Source: Okeania sp. KiyG1 | GTDB lineage: Bacteria; Cyanobacteriota; Cyanobacteriia; Cyanobacteriales; Microcoleaceae | Assembly: GCF_014132355.1 (NCBI RefSeq) | Contig: NZ_BLZO01000093.1 | Coordinates: forward strand, 1 to 64,000 | Length of the DNA: 64,000 nt | Reading direction: 5' to 3' | Part shown: positions 30,600-39,984 of the stretch, piece by piece | Layout of the letters: each line of letters begins with the position of its first letter | Position numbering within the stretch: the stretch's first letter is position 1 | Made by a program: the position numbers and the translations under genes | Notes under the pieces: generated by a model | What the model saw: only the letters and a program-made list of their open reading frames with translations | Told to the model about the DNA's origin: nothing | The model's database searches: none

Positions 30600-31112
30600 A
30601 TGGTTAAAACTATTCAATCTCAAGAAATTAATCTCCGTTATTTGATTGATAATTTCAGTTTGCAATTAGTCAGAGACGAGCAATTTTTTCGAGAATGGCA
30701 AGATGATTTGCCAGAGATTAGTGACTGGGAAAAAGAACTACTTAATCAAGTGCCTCCTGCGGAGGAGCTACGCTTTCAAGAGGGATATTTTAACTTATTA
30801 CAAAATCCACCTTTTTTGGAAGATATTGTCAGAATGGCAATAGTCGATCCGATTTTATTTATTGGGAAATTTTTTCTCTACCCTGATCACATTCGTTCTG
30901 AAAAGTCTATTAATTTAGAACTGGCAGATAAAGAGGTGATTATTAGAGGTCGAATTGATGCTCTTGTTATGAATGAGCAGCTATGGATGATGGTTATTGA
31001 GTCTAAAAGAGCGGAGTTTTCTATAGAAGCTGGTCTGGCTCAATTGTTAACTTATCTAATGGCTAGTCTCTATCCTGAACATCCTAATTATGGTTTAATT
31101 ATGACCGAATAA
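30600..31112 (+). CDS. Type I restriction R-like / PD-(D/E)XK nuclease-like protein, interrupted
   Basis: The recognisable core is VIIRGRIDALVMNEQLWMMV followed by IESKRAEFSIEAGLAQLLTY, giving an Asp, then Glu-x-Lys and a downstream Gln, the pattern of PD-(D/E)XK nucleases. Proteins like this are usually annotated as restriction endonuclease subunit R or relatives in cyanobacteria. The frame ends at NYGLIMTE, but homologous sequence resumes at 31226 (GGSFIFVKLIKTEVPQYATS) beyond a ~120-bp insert. The stop therefore comes from the insertion. Without it the protein would read NYGLIM-T-GGSFIFVKL and run to about 31370. Confidence 0.65.
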   Translation: MVKTIQSQEINLRYLIDNFSLQLVRDEQFFREWQDDLPEISDWEKELLNQVPPAEELRFQEGYFNLLQNPPFLEDIVRMAIVDPILFIGKFFLYPDHIRSEKSINLELADKEVIIRGRIDALVMNEQLWMMVIESKRAEFSIEAGLAQLLTYLMASLYPEHPNYGLIMTE

Positions 31113-31226
31113 ATAAGGTCTCAAGCCTCCCCTTTCAAGGTGATAAAAAAGAAAATTTCCTATTTCAAGCCTCCTTATTGCAGAGGTACTGATAACTGAT
31201 AACTGATAACTGATAACTGAAATGAC
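31107..31226. mobile_element. 120-bp repeat inserted in the nuclease-like gene
   Basis: The insert is flanked by ATGAC at 31102-31106 and 31222-31226, so removing 120 bp (exactly divisible by three) restores a continuous frame. It contains a CAAGCCTCCCCTTTCAAGG palindromic segment and four copies of ACTGATA ending CTGAAATGAC. The same heptamer array occurs at about 26335-26375 and 31589-31620, each time followed by ATGAC. Confidence 0.65.
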
Positions 31227-31380
31227 GGGTGGCAGTTTCATTTTTGTTAAGTTAATCAAGACAGAAGTTCCTCAATATGCTACGTCAAAAGTGTTTGCTA
31301 TTCGTAATCCGGGTAATGAACTTTTTGATGTTCTTCGTATTCTTAAACGTTTGAGTAAAATAGTTATTAATAGACATATC
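31227..31380 (+). pseudogene. C-terminal remainder of the nuclease-like gene
   Basis: The frame gives GGSFIFVKLIKTEVPQYATS and NPGNELFDVLRILKRLSKIV, which continues the interrupted protein coded at 30600-31112. It runs into a CTGGGAACAGGGAACC repeat from 31410, so the native C-terminus may also have been changed. Confidence 0.6.
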
Positions 31381-31409
31381 TATAAAAGAGGGAACAGGGA
31401 ACACCGGAG

Positions 31410-31533
31410 CTGGGAACAGGGAACCCACCCCTAACCCCTCCTGGGAACAGGGAACCCACCCCTAACCCCTCCTGGGAACAGGGAACCCACCCCTAACCCC
31501 TCCTGGGAACAGGGAACCCACCCCTAACCCCTC
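31410..31533. repeat. Four tandem 31-bp repeats
   Basis: The unit CTGGGAACAGGGAACCCACC + CCTAACCCCTC repeats at 31410, 31441, 31472 and 31503 without visible change. It is followed by a partial copy ending in GGGAGGGGAATAATTGATG. Confidence 0.85.
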
Positions 31534-31619
31534 CTGGGAGGGGAATAATTGATGATGTATGGATAATAATTGATTTTATTGAGGCACTGATAACTGATAA
31601 CTGATAACTGATAACTGAA

Positions 31620-32534
31620 ATGACCGATAATCGTAAACAAGTCCGCAAAGTTTTAATCATTACTTTACTACTAAATTTATTAGTGATGTTAATCAAAGCA
31701 GGAATAGCATTTTGGACAGGTTCTCTGAGTCTATTTGCTGATGCTTTGCACAGTGTTACTGACAGTGCTAATAACATTTTAGGGTTAGTCACAAATCATC
31801 TTGCTTCCCCTAAACCAGACCGACAATATCCATACGGACATCAAAAATTTGATGCTATTGGCGCTCTAGGTATTGCTGTTTTCCTTGGTATCGCTTGTTT
31901 TGAAATTCTCAGTGGAGCAATACAACAAATAGTGGGGGGTACTCAAGAGGTAAATATTTCTCCACCTGCATTATGGATATTATTAATTGTGCTTGGGATT
32001 AATATTTTTGTAGCATTTTATGAACGTCGGGTAGGAAAAAAAATCGGTAGTAGTATTTTAATTGCCGACTCTCACCATACAATGAGTGATATCTGGGTTA
32101 CAGTAATTGTTATAGCTGGATTAATTGGTATTTGGCAAGGAAATATTTGGAATTTACCTATTTTCCTTTGGTTAGATGTAGTGTTAGCTTTTCCCGTCGC
32201 TCTTTTAGTGTTTCGGAGTGCTTGGGAAGTTTTGAAAGAAAATTTGCCTTGGTTAGTTGATTATATGGCAGTTGCACCAGAAGCTATTCATGCGATCGCG
32301 ATGGAAGTTCCGGGAGTAGTCAACTGTCATGATATTGCTTCTCGTGGAGTTATCGGTCGTCAGGTATTTATTGAAATGCACCTCATTGTTAATTCTGATG
32401 ATATAGAAACTGCTCATCAAATTACCGAACAGGTAGAAGCACGTCTACAAGAAAGGTTTTATCCTGCCAGAATTATGATTCACGTTGAACCCCCTGCTTA
32501 TAAATCAGAACATATTTCTTATGAAAAGGAGTAG
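31620..32534 (+). CDS. Cation diffusion facilitator (CDF) metal transporter
   Basis: The 304-residue protein has the six-helix CDF layout. Helix 2 carries LFADALHSVTDSANN with the metal-site Asp/His residues, and helix 5 carries ADSHHTMSDIW with the second HxxxD pair. YPYGHQKFDAIGALG is the conserved loop after helix 2, and a C-terminal cytoplasmic domain follows (residues ~215-300, VPGVVNCHDIASRGV...IMIHVEP). CDF proteins export Zn2+, Mn2+, Fe2+ or Co2+ by proton antiport across the cytoplasmic membrane; the metal cannot be decided from this. The ATG coincides with the end of a heptamer array (AACTGAAATGACC), so its leader has been replaced by a repeat. Confidence 0.92.
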   Translation: MTDNRKQVRKVLIITLLLNLLVMLIKAGIAFWTGSLSLFADALHSVTDSANNILGLVTNHLASPKPDRQYPYGHQKFDAIGALGIAVFLGIACFEILSGAIQQIVGGTQEVNISPPALWILLIVLGINIFVAFYERRVGKKIGSSILIADSHHTMSDIWVTVIVIAGLIGIWQGNIWNLPIFLWLDVVLAFPVALLVFRSAWEVLKENLPWLVDYMAVAPEAIHAIAMEVPGVVNCHDIASRGVIGRQVFIEMHLIVNSDDIETAHQITEQVEARLQERFYPARIMIHVEPPAYKSEHISYEKE

Positions 32535-32640
32535 GGGAGTGGGGGAGTAGGGGAGAGGGGGAGCAGCGTAGGTTGGGTTAAGCGATAGCGCAACCCAACA
32601 GATACAACAGATACATATTTATTGTTGTCTATTTTGATCG

Positions 32641-33630
32641 CTAAGATTTTTCAGTAGGATTGTGATTTTTAATTAGTCGAACAATCTCTATATTAGACAT
32701 CTTAGGCAAATCGCCATGCCAAATTCTTACAAAACCTTCTTCATCAGCACTTGCCAATAGTTGTCCATCTGGACTAAAAACAACTGACGTAACTTCTTGC
32801 GAATAATCGCTTTCCTGTGAATGATTATTTAGGGTACAAATTTCTTTACCAGTTTCGACATCCCACAGTTTTGTTCTACTATCCGAACTACCACTTGCAA
32901 GAATTTTACCATTTGGATGAAAAGCAACACAACTAACATTATAATCATAGCTGTTGAGAGTACGAATTTTTTTACCAGTATTGACATCCCAAAATTTAAT
33001 AGTACGATCCCAACTACAACTTGCTAAAATCTGGCCGTTAGCACTAAATGCAATACCGCAAACTTCGTCGGTATGACCTATGAGAGTTGTGATTAATTTA
33101 CCCGTACCAACTTCCCAAAGCTTAATTGTTTTGTCTTCACTGCAACTTGCTAAAATCTGGCCGTTAGGAGAAAATTTTATATCCCAAATTTCACGCCCAT
33201 ATTCATACTTCTTGTGTTCCAAAGTTCTGATTAATATTCCAGTTTCTACTTGCCACAGAATAATTAGCTCACGGTCGCGGCCTGCTAGTATATAACCATT
33301 AGGACTAAAGGCAATGTGAGAAAGACTAAAACTACAATAAGGATTCGTACAATCATGAGCAAATTGATTAACAATTTTTTCTGTATCCACCTTCTGAAAA
33401 ATAATTTGCTTATAGTCAGCACTAGCTAAAATTTTCCCATCACGAGAAAATGCAAAACTGTAAACGTTACTGCTTCCCTTAAAAGTTCTAATTTTTTCCC
33501 CAGTCTTGACATCCCACAGTTGAATTTTGCCATAACTGCCACAAGTAGCCAAAATATCCCCATCTGGATGAAAGGCTAAATTCCTGATATCGTCGTCGTG
33601 AGAAATACAATATTTTTCCTCGATCTTCAT
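32641..33630 (-). CDS. Seven-repeat WD40 protein
   Basis: The protein is 329 residues with seven WD40 repeats covering almost all of it (IRNLAFHPDGDILATCGSYG, IWDIKFSPNGQILASCSEDK, VCGIAFSANGQILASCSWDR and so on). This is one complete seven-bladed propeller, without the usual NB-ARC or kinase partner domain. The ~25-residue tail (SNIEIVRLIKNHNPTEKS) is unstructured-looking. A free propeller of this type is expected to be a protein-interaction scaffold in the cytoplasm. The neighbouring CDF gene converges with it. No regulatory site is clear. Confidence 0.85.
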   Translation of the reverse strand: MKIEEKYCISHDDDIRNLAFHPDGDILATCGSYGKIQLWDVKTGEKIRTFKGSSNVYSFAFSRDGKILASADYKQIIFQKVDTEKIVNQFAHDCTNPYCSFSLSHIAFSPNGYILAGRDRELIILWQVETGILIRTLEHKKYEYGREIWDIKFSPNGQILASCSEDKTIKLWEVGTGKLITTLIGHTDEVCGIAFSANGQILASCSWDRTIKFWDVNTGKKIRTLNSYDYNVSCVAFHPNGKILASGSSDSRTKLWDVETGKEICTLNNHSQESDYSQEVTSVVFSPDGQLLASADEEGFVRIWHGDLPKMSNIEIVRLIKNHNPTEKS

Positions 33631-34062
33631 CGTGAAACTCAGTCCTTAACTCAATGGTCTCCACAATTTATTATTTTAAAGCTTTAGTATTTTTCCTTTT
33701 AAGATTTTCTAGAATAGGTAAAGTTTTCCACAATTATACCATAGTTTTCCACAGAATTTTCCACAAAGATTAAGCTTAAGTTAAAATAAAAAAGAAAACC
33801 TTCTATAGCGATCGCTCTTTCAGAACTTACGCAAATTATTAGAAGCTGTTTGAGAAGTGCTGCATGGAACCGATAAATCCTAAAAACCTAACCCCCATGC
33901 TCCCCTTCACTATCAGGGAATGGGGGTTTCAAAGGCTCTCTACTGGTAGGAGAGAGCCTTTTATGAGTTTACAAACAGTTTATTAGAAAATACGCTATCC
34001 CTAGAGTGCAAATACCATTTGACTCTACTAGGTGCAGTGGTTATGCGTAAGTCCTGTATTTA
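33631..34062. other. Intergenic with hairpin likely to end transcription
   Basis: GGCTCTCT-ACTGGTAGG-AGAGAGCC followed by TTTTA (about 33934-33962) is a hairpin with a short T-run that could terminate transcripts. Around 33892-33930 a second stem, AACCCCCAT... with ATGGGGGTT, is present. Copies of the ACTTACGCA motif lie near 33830 and 34040. Confidence 0.4.
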
Positions 34063-35631
34063 TTACCCTTTGCGTTTGCGTAGACGGGAACCGACACCCA
34101 AAGCACCAAGGGTTAACAGACTCAAAACAGAACCAGGTTCGGGAACTGCTTCCACTTCAAAAGAACCGTAAGCGAAACCACCGTCGCCGTCTGAGACTCG
34201 TAAATTCATCGCATAAAGGCCGGGTTTCGAGAACGACCATTCACCACTGCTACCAGTAAAGTCATCAAATAAACCGTCCCCATCAAAATCCCAATCAAAC
34301 GTGAGAATATCGTTAATACCAGGGTCGATCGCCGTGGCAGCAAAATTGAATGTGGTGTTGGTACGGATAGTGAAATCCTCGGTTAAGCTGGTAATGGTGG
34401 GGTCGAGGTTGTTAACTGTTAAGGTTCTGGCAAAGATGTTGCTGTTACCACCATCGTCATCTCTTGCTTGACCTTGATAGGTGAAAGTTCCATCGTCTGC
34501 AAATACCCCCAGATTTGTCCTGACTAGACGGTTGCCAGAAGTACGGGTATCAGTGCCGATATTTTGGTTGTTCAGGAAAAAGGAGATGGAGTCCGCACCG
34601 GGGTCGGTGGCAAATAGTTCTGCAAATGCCGAGTCGCCCTCGTTAATAACCGCGTTGGATAGGTTAAAACCTTGCAAGGTTGGAGCTACGTTTTGGACGT
34701 TTACAGTTCTGGTAATTGTTTGGCTGTTCTTCCTGTCTTCGTCTCTTACTTGTGCAGTCTGGGTGTAACTGCCGTCGTCGAGAAATCGACCTAATGTTAC
34801 TGTTGTGGATGCGCTACCAGAACTTCCCGATGGAGTCCTGGTACTTACCCTCCTATTGTTAACGTAAAAACTGAGATTGTCTCGGTCAATATCTTTAGCA
34901 GATAATCTTGCTGAGACTGACTGACCTTCTAAAATATTGATGCTTCTATTCTGACCGTTGAGTAAAAAGGATTCAATTGTCGGAGCAGTCTCTAAAAGTG
35001 TGAAACCAAAGTTGTCAAATCCTACTCCAATGTTATCTGTTGCTCTTCCTGTAAAGTCTAACAGAACGGAAGAAATACCTGTACTGTAATTGGAAAATTT
35101 CCAAGGAGTGGCTACTCCATCACCCGTATTTGTATATTTACCGCCAGAGGTGAAGACTTGCGGAACTAGCGAATTCCCAAAACTATCGAGTGCTACAAGC
35201 GTCCATTGTTCTAAACGGTTTGCTTGATCGATATCCAAGATTTGACCGGATGCAGTTGACACAGGTTTATCATATTTAATGAGGAGAGATTTTGGTGGTT
35301 TCTTCCCTCCATCGTCATCGGTTATAAAAAAGCGACCGTTTGTGCTTGTGCCATTACCTGTACCTTTAGGCGTATCCGGAGCCGCTCCATTGCTGCGTGT
35401 AAACGCAGCACGATCTCCACCAACTTTAGCCAATACAGGAGAACCGCCACCTACGAGACTAAAAGTGATTCCATCAAATTGATTGTTAATGAACATACCC
35501 TCAGTGGGTGTACGGCCGGGTATGCTCTCAAAGTTGATAAGAGATGCTGCCTTAGCAGATTCAGGTATGGCAAGTCCTAGAAAAAAAGCTGTTAGTCCGA
35601 GACATATTGGACGAGTATTGAATAATATCAT
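34063..35631 (-). CDS. PEP-CTERM surface/exported protein with PKD-like domains
   Basis: The ATG at 35631, preceded by AAGGT, is preferred to the longer frame because it gives a signal peptide (FNTRPICLGLTAFFLGLAI then SAKAAS). The N-terminal ~200 residues form a jelly-roll-like domain with DGITFSLVGGGSP and SVLLDFTGRATDNIGVGFDNF. Ig/PKD-like repeats follow, each with the DDGSYTQTAQVRDED style, the last one reading FDWDFDGDGLFDDFTG like a PKD domain. The C-terminus is a PEP-CTERM sorting signal: VPEPGSVLSLLTLGALGVGS then RLRKRKG. Such proteins are exported and processed by an exosortase-type system, often to the surface or matrix. Confidence 0.85.
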   Translation of the reverse strand: MILFNTRPICLGLTAFFLGLAIPESAKAASLINFESIPGRTPTEGMFINNQFDGITFSLVGGGSPVLAKVGGDRAAFTRSNGAAPDTPKGTGNGTSTNGRFFITDDDGGKKPPKSLLIKYDKPVSTASGQILDIDQANRLEQWTLVALDSFGNSLVPQVFTSGGKYTNTGDGVATPWKFSNYSTGISSVLLDFTGRATDNIGVGFDNFGFTLLETAPTIESFLLNGQNRSINILEGQSVSARLSAKDIDRDNLSFYVNNRRVSTRTPSGSSGSASTTVTLGRFLDDGSYTQTAQVRDEDRKNSQTITRTVNVQNVAPTLQGFNLSNAVINEGDSAFAELFATDPGADSISFFLNNQNIGTDTRTSGNRLVRTNLGVFADDGTFTYQGQARDDDGGNSNIFARTLTVNNLDPTITSLTEDFTIRTNTTFNFAATAIDPGINDILTFDWDFDGDGLFDDFTGSSGEWSFSKPGLYAMNLRVSDGDGGFAYGSFEVEAVPEPGSVLSLLTLGALGVGSRLRKRKG

Positions 35632-35820
35632 AATTTTACCTTGTTGATTGCAAAATAAACAAAAATGTGGTTGGGAGGCGATCGCTTTATTAGACATCTT
35701 CAGAAAATAGAGAGCAGGGAGAGATAATTGATTTCCTGTTTTTATTATTGGAGATGTCTATTGCTAAAGCGATAAGTGTTGCTCCAAGGGAAGCTACAAC
35801 TCGTTTGGTTTTGTAAGTTA

Positions 35821-36746
35821 TAGAATTGTTTTTTCCTTGATATAGTTTTTTTCACCTTTCTATAAAATCATTTATCTTGAGGTGCAAAATTTATGCACCT
35901 AAACAAGAAATCTGGTGTATAGCCCTAATTATCTGGACTTTTAAAACTACACATAGAATTGTTTTTCCTTGATATAGTTTTTTCACCTTTCTATAAAATC
36001 ATTTATCTTGAGGTGCAAAATTTATGCACCTAAACAAGAAATCTGGTGTATAGCCCTAATTATCTGGACTTTTAAAACTACACATAGAATTGTTTTTTCC
36101 TTGATATAGTTTTTTTCACCTTTCTATAAAATCATTTATCTTGAGGTGCAAAATTTATGCACCTAAACAAGAAATCTGGTGTATGGCCCTAATTATCTGG
36201 ACTTTTAAAACTACACATAGAATTGTTTTTTCCTTTATGTAGTTTTTTCACCTTTCTATAAAATCATTTATCTTGAGGTGCAAAATTTATGCACCTAAAC
36301 AAGAAATCTGGTGTATGGCCCTAATTATCTGGACTTTTAAAACTACACATAGAATTGTTTTTTCCTTTATGTAGTTTTTTTCACCTTTCTATAAAATCAT
36401 TTATCTTGAGAAGCAAAATTTATGCACCTAAACAAGAAATCTGGTGTATGGCCCTAATTATCTGGACTTTTAAAACTACACATAGAATTGTTTTTCCTTT
36501 ATGTAGTTTTTTTCACCTTTCTATAAAATCATTTATCTTGAGAAGCAAAAATTATGCACCTAAACAAGAAATCTGGTGTATGGCCCTAATTATCTGGACT
36601 TTTAAAACTACACATAGAATTGTTTTTTCCTTTATGTAGTTTTTTTCACCTTTCTATAAAATCATTTATCTTGAGAAGCAAAAATTATGCACCTAAACAA
36701 GAAATCTGGTGTATAGCCCTAATTATCTGGACTTTTAAAACTACAC
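35821..36746. repeat. Seven tandem ~132-bp repeats with hairpin
   Basis: Units start at 35821, 35954, 36085, 36218, 36350, 36483 and 36615 with TAGAATTG and a T-run of varying length, which explains the 131-133 bp spacing. Each contains AGGTGCA-AAATTTA-TGCACCT, a perfect 7-bp stem; in the last three units the left arm is changed to AGAAGCA, breaking it. The frame seen over two units (36355-36639) is a by-product of the repeat. Confidence 0.9.
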
Positions 36747-37497
36747 CAGGACGATATTTTCTCGACAAAGTTTTATGAATTAACTTGAGTGCTAAATCTG
36801 GTTTTTTGACAAATTCTTTATCTTCTTTTCCTTCTGGTCAGGACTTACGCAAAGACACTATAATTGGGGCTGTTTAATAGGTTCTAATTGGCGATCGCCT
36901 GAACCACAAAATTATCATCAACTGAAAAATTTGATTGAAATTTATTTAGATTATCTGGTATAATTATAATGAGGAATAATGCTAATTTTTTATCAATATT
37001 TTTCATGGACTTTAATTATATAAAATATTGTCAGTATCTAAGTAAGTAGTCAGAAAAATTACACGATCGCAAACCTTGCTGACCATGTAGGTTTATTTGA
37101 TCGAGGTAGCTTGAAAGTTAAAAATCCTGGTGGTGTTGGGTTGCGCTGCCGCTTAACCCAACCTACGGTACACACAAGTTTCATCAGTTAGATATTATTT
37201 CTGACTTCTGAGTTCCTGTTAGGAGTTTGGTTGTTGAAAGTAGCTTGAAAGCAAAAGTTAACCCTGGTGGTGTTGGGTTGCGCTGTCGCTTAACCCAACC
37301 TACTAGCGCGTCTAGCTTGAAAATGTGGGTAAATTTTAGAAAATATAGACCTCTCCCCCCTTTCCAAGGGGGGTTGGGGGGGATCGTAGCGTTGGGTTTT
37401 ACCCACAATTTTAGTCTAGAGGCGCTACTACGGTAAACACAAGTTTCATCAGTTAGATATTACTTCTGACTTCTGACTTCTAACTTCTGACTTCTTA
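36747..37497. other. Intergenic repeats
   Basis: Two copies of CCTGGTGGTGTTGGGTTGCG with CGCTTAACCCAACCTAC (near 37127 and 37262) and a CCCCCCTTTCCAAGGGGGG-type palindrome near 37354-37374 are seen. The latter is related to the module that has entered the NACHT gene at 49412-49868. No gene is supported. Confidence 0.5.
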
Positions 37498-39105
37498 TCA
37501 CTCCCACTCAATAGTACCAGGAGGTTTAGAAGTAATGTCATACACCACTCGGTTAACACCTTTAACCTCATTCACAATGCGGTTAGAAATAGTCTCCAGC
37601 AAATCATAAGGTGCGCGAGACCAGTCAGCAGTCATCCCATCCTCACTAGAAACAAACCGCAAAACAATAGGGTAAGCATAAGTACGTTTGTCTCCCATCA
37701 CACCAACACTGCGAATAGGTAACAACACAGCAAAAGCTTGCCAAAAATCGTGATACATTCCTTGCTGTTCAATTTCATCCCGCACAACAAAGTCAGCATC
37801 CCGCAAAATTTTCAACCGTTCATCCGTAACTTCCCCTAATATCCGAATTGCTAACCCTGGACCGGGAAAAGGATGTCGTCGCACGATTTTTTCTGGTAAA
37901 CCGATGGAGCGACCTACTTTTCTGACTTCATCTTTAAATAGCTTGCGCAACGGTTCTACTAACTTAAATCTCAAATCTTTCGGCAGACCCCCAACATTGT
38001 GATGACTCTTAATTTTAACAGCCACCCGCTCCCCTGTCTTAGGGTCAACATTAGTATCAGCAGATTCAATCACGTCTGGATAAAGAGTACCTTGAGCAAG
38101 ATAATCAAAAGGTCCTAAACGTTTTGACTCTTCTTCAAATACCTGGATAAATTCATGGCCAATTAACTTGCGTTTTTGTTCTGGGTCTGTAACTCCTTTG
38201 AGTTTAGCCAAGAAGCGATCGCGAGCATTTACATATTCAACTGATATATGAAAAGATTCTTGAAATATTTTCACCAAGTTTTCTGGTTCATACTTCCGCA
38301 TAAACCCTTGGTCAATAAACATACAAGTTAATTTATCCCCGATCGCTTGATGCAGCAAAAATGCTAAAGTTGAAGAGTCAACACCCCCAGACAGAGCTAA
38401 TAATACTCGTTTGTCCCCTACCTTGGCTCTAATTTCTCGAATCGCTTCTTCTACAAAAGCTTCTGTTGTCCAAGTTGGCTCACATTGACAAATATGGTAC
38501 ACAAAATTCCTAATCAATGCTTGACCACCAAGAGAGTGAACTACCTCTGGGTGAAACTGGGTCCCATAGAGCTTTTTCTCATGGTGAGCGATCGCTGCAC
38601 AGGGAGTATTATCCGTATGAGCTAATACTTCAAAACCAGAAGGCATTTTCGTCACAGAATCTCCATGGCTCATCCACATGGTTGTGCCTTCTTCCACATT
38701 AGTCAGCAAATCTGTGGGGTCATCTATAGATAAAGATGCTTTACCATATTCAGCTAATTGAGCGCGTTTAACTTCACCCCCTAATTGCTGTACCATCAAC
38801 TGCATTCCGTAGCAAACGCCCAAAATTGGTATTCCCAACTGCCAAATTTCGGGGTCACAATGAGGTGCCACTCCGTCGTAAACTGAGTTAGGGCCTCCAG
38901 AAAGAATAATTCCCTTGGGATTGAGAGTTGCCAGTTTTTCAGCAGTTGTCCGATAAGAAATTACTTCTGAGTATACTTGAGTTTCGCGAATCCGGCGGGC
39001 AATTAGTTCTGAATATTGAGAACCGAAGTCCAGAATCACGATCATCTGACGATTAAACTGAGTGGAGGAATTAGAAATTTTTTCTGTCTGTCTTGTTAGA
39101 GTCAC
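37498..39105 (-). CDS. guaA: GMP synthase (glutamine-hydrolysing)
   Basis: GuaA converts XMP to GMP with ATP and glutamine, the last step of GMP synthesis in the cytoplasm. The class I glutaminase is visible in [19 protein letters not shown], the nucleophile GVCYGMQLM and FHPEVVHS. The ATP pyrophosphatase P-loop is [14 protein letters not shown], and the dimerisation part ends [20 protein letters not shown] as in all GuaA. The GTG at 39105 ([11 protein letters not shown]) is preferred over a TTG at 39159 because residues before it are not family-like; this gives 535 residues. The neighbour cbiD lies upstream on the same strand, an arrangement common in cyanobacteria. Confidence 0.93.
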   Translation of the reverse strand: MTLTRQTEKISNSSTQFNRQMIVILDFGSQYSELIARRIRETQVYSEVISYRTTAEKLATLNPKGIILSGGPNSVYDGVAPHCDPEIWQLGIPILGVCYGMQLMVQQLGGEVKRAQLAEYGKASLSIDDPTDLLTNVEEGTTMWMSHGDSVTKMPSGFEVLAHTDNTPCAAIAHHEKKLYGTQFHPEVVHSLGGQALIRNFVYHICQCEPTWTTEAFVEEAIREIRAKVGDKRVLLALSGGVDSSTLAFLLHQAIGDKLTCMFIDQGFMRKYEPENLVKIFQESFHISVEYVNARDRFLAKLKGVTDPEQKRKLIGHEFIQVFEEESKRLGPFDYLAQGTLYPDVIESADTNVDPKTGERVAVKIKSHHNVGGLPKDLRFKLVEPLRKLFKDEVRKVGRSIGLPEKIVRRHPFPGPGLAIRILGEVTDERLKILRDADFVVRDEIEQQGMYHDFWQAFAVLLPIRSVGVMGDKRTYAYPIVLRFVSSEDGMTADWSRAPYDLLETISNRIVNEVKGVNRVVYDITSKPPGTIEWE

Positions 39106-39668
39106 GGTTAATGTGCTATAATATTTTACTTGTGAGGTTAATTTTGCTGAGTTTGACAATCAGCCCAAGCTTATAAGCTACAAATATATGTTTTTTTTGT
39201 GAGGAAAATTTGTTTCTCCACACTTTTTGTCTCAAACTAAATTTTTCCTACTGCCACAAAAGCTTTGATACTTGAATTGCTAATAAGCTAGCAACTGACA
39301 GGTTAAGTTGATAAATGAGAAATAGGGATCGCTCTTAAATTGCGAATTATTCATCAAGGGGAGTTCTTTGAAGAAGACATCCCCCCTACCCTTTGAAAGG
39401 GGGGAGAAGAAGGGAAATTTGCATGAGGAGAATTTAAACTCCAAACAATTTTAATTACCCCCCGTTGACTGTGGGGTATTAAACCCGCAAAAGAAAAGAT
39501 AAAAATGTTTTGGTATTGTGACTAAAAGATGATAACCTGGTTTATGAACCAGTTACTCATTCTAAGCTTGTTATAAAATTTACCAATTTATTTTAATTTT
39601 CTCCTGCGCCTCATCCACTCTTTTTAATTTCTCCTAAAATGCCCTAACTCTAAATGAGGGTATTCTAA
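39106..39668. other. Intergenic between guaA and an IS605-type remnant
   Basis: AT-rich sequence with a CCCCCCTACCCTTTGAAAGG palindromic module near 39387-39409. No gene is supported. Confidence 0.4.
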
Positions 39669-39850
39669 TTGACATCCTCTCCTGTTAAATCAAAGATTAT
39701 AACGGGAGATTCCCAAACCTCACGATTTAGGTTTACTGCTTGAATGGCACTTATCTAGGCTGAAAACAACCCCCGACAGTACCCCTACACAGTCAATTTG
39801 CTCCACGATCTGCAAAGGCCGCAGTGACACCTCAGTGTGAATAAATGCAT
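39669..39850 (-). mobile_element. Decayed right end of an IS605/tnpB element
   Basis: Read on the minus strand this ends GAGGATGTCAA, with TCAA at 39672-39669, and just before it is a hairpin-like CTCCCGTTATAATC...AACAGGAGAG. The upstream part (ACTGCGGCCTTTGCAGATCG and TACTGTCGGGGG) resembles the structured 3' regions of tnpB elements, where the guide RNA scaffold lies. No tnpB frame remains. Boundaries are approximate on the distal side. Confidence 0.4.
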
Positions 39851-39984
39851 ATTATAACATAATTCTATCTGAGTGTGATATTAAGTTAGACTCTTGCTAG
39901 TCTTGGTCAGTATCTCTTTTTATTTTGGTCGCGATTCCGAACCCGGTAAATCGGAGATTATGCCAGGAGATGAATCGCTCCATT

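Noticed and set aside
36355-36639. Frame of 94 residues within the 132-bp repeats
   Set aside because: It repeats the same peptide twice because the repeat is read through in one frame. There is no ribosome site, and it breaks in neighbouring units when T-run length changes.
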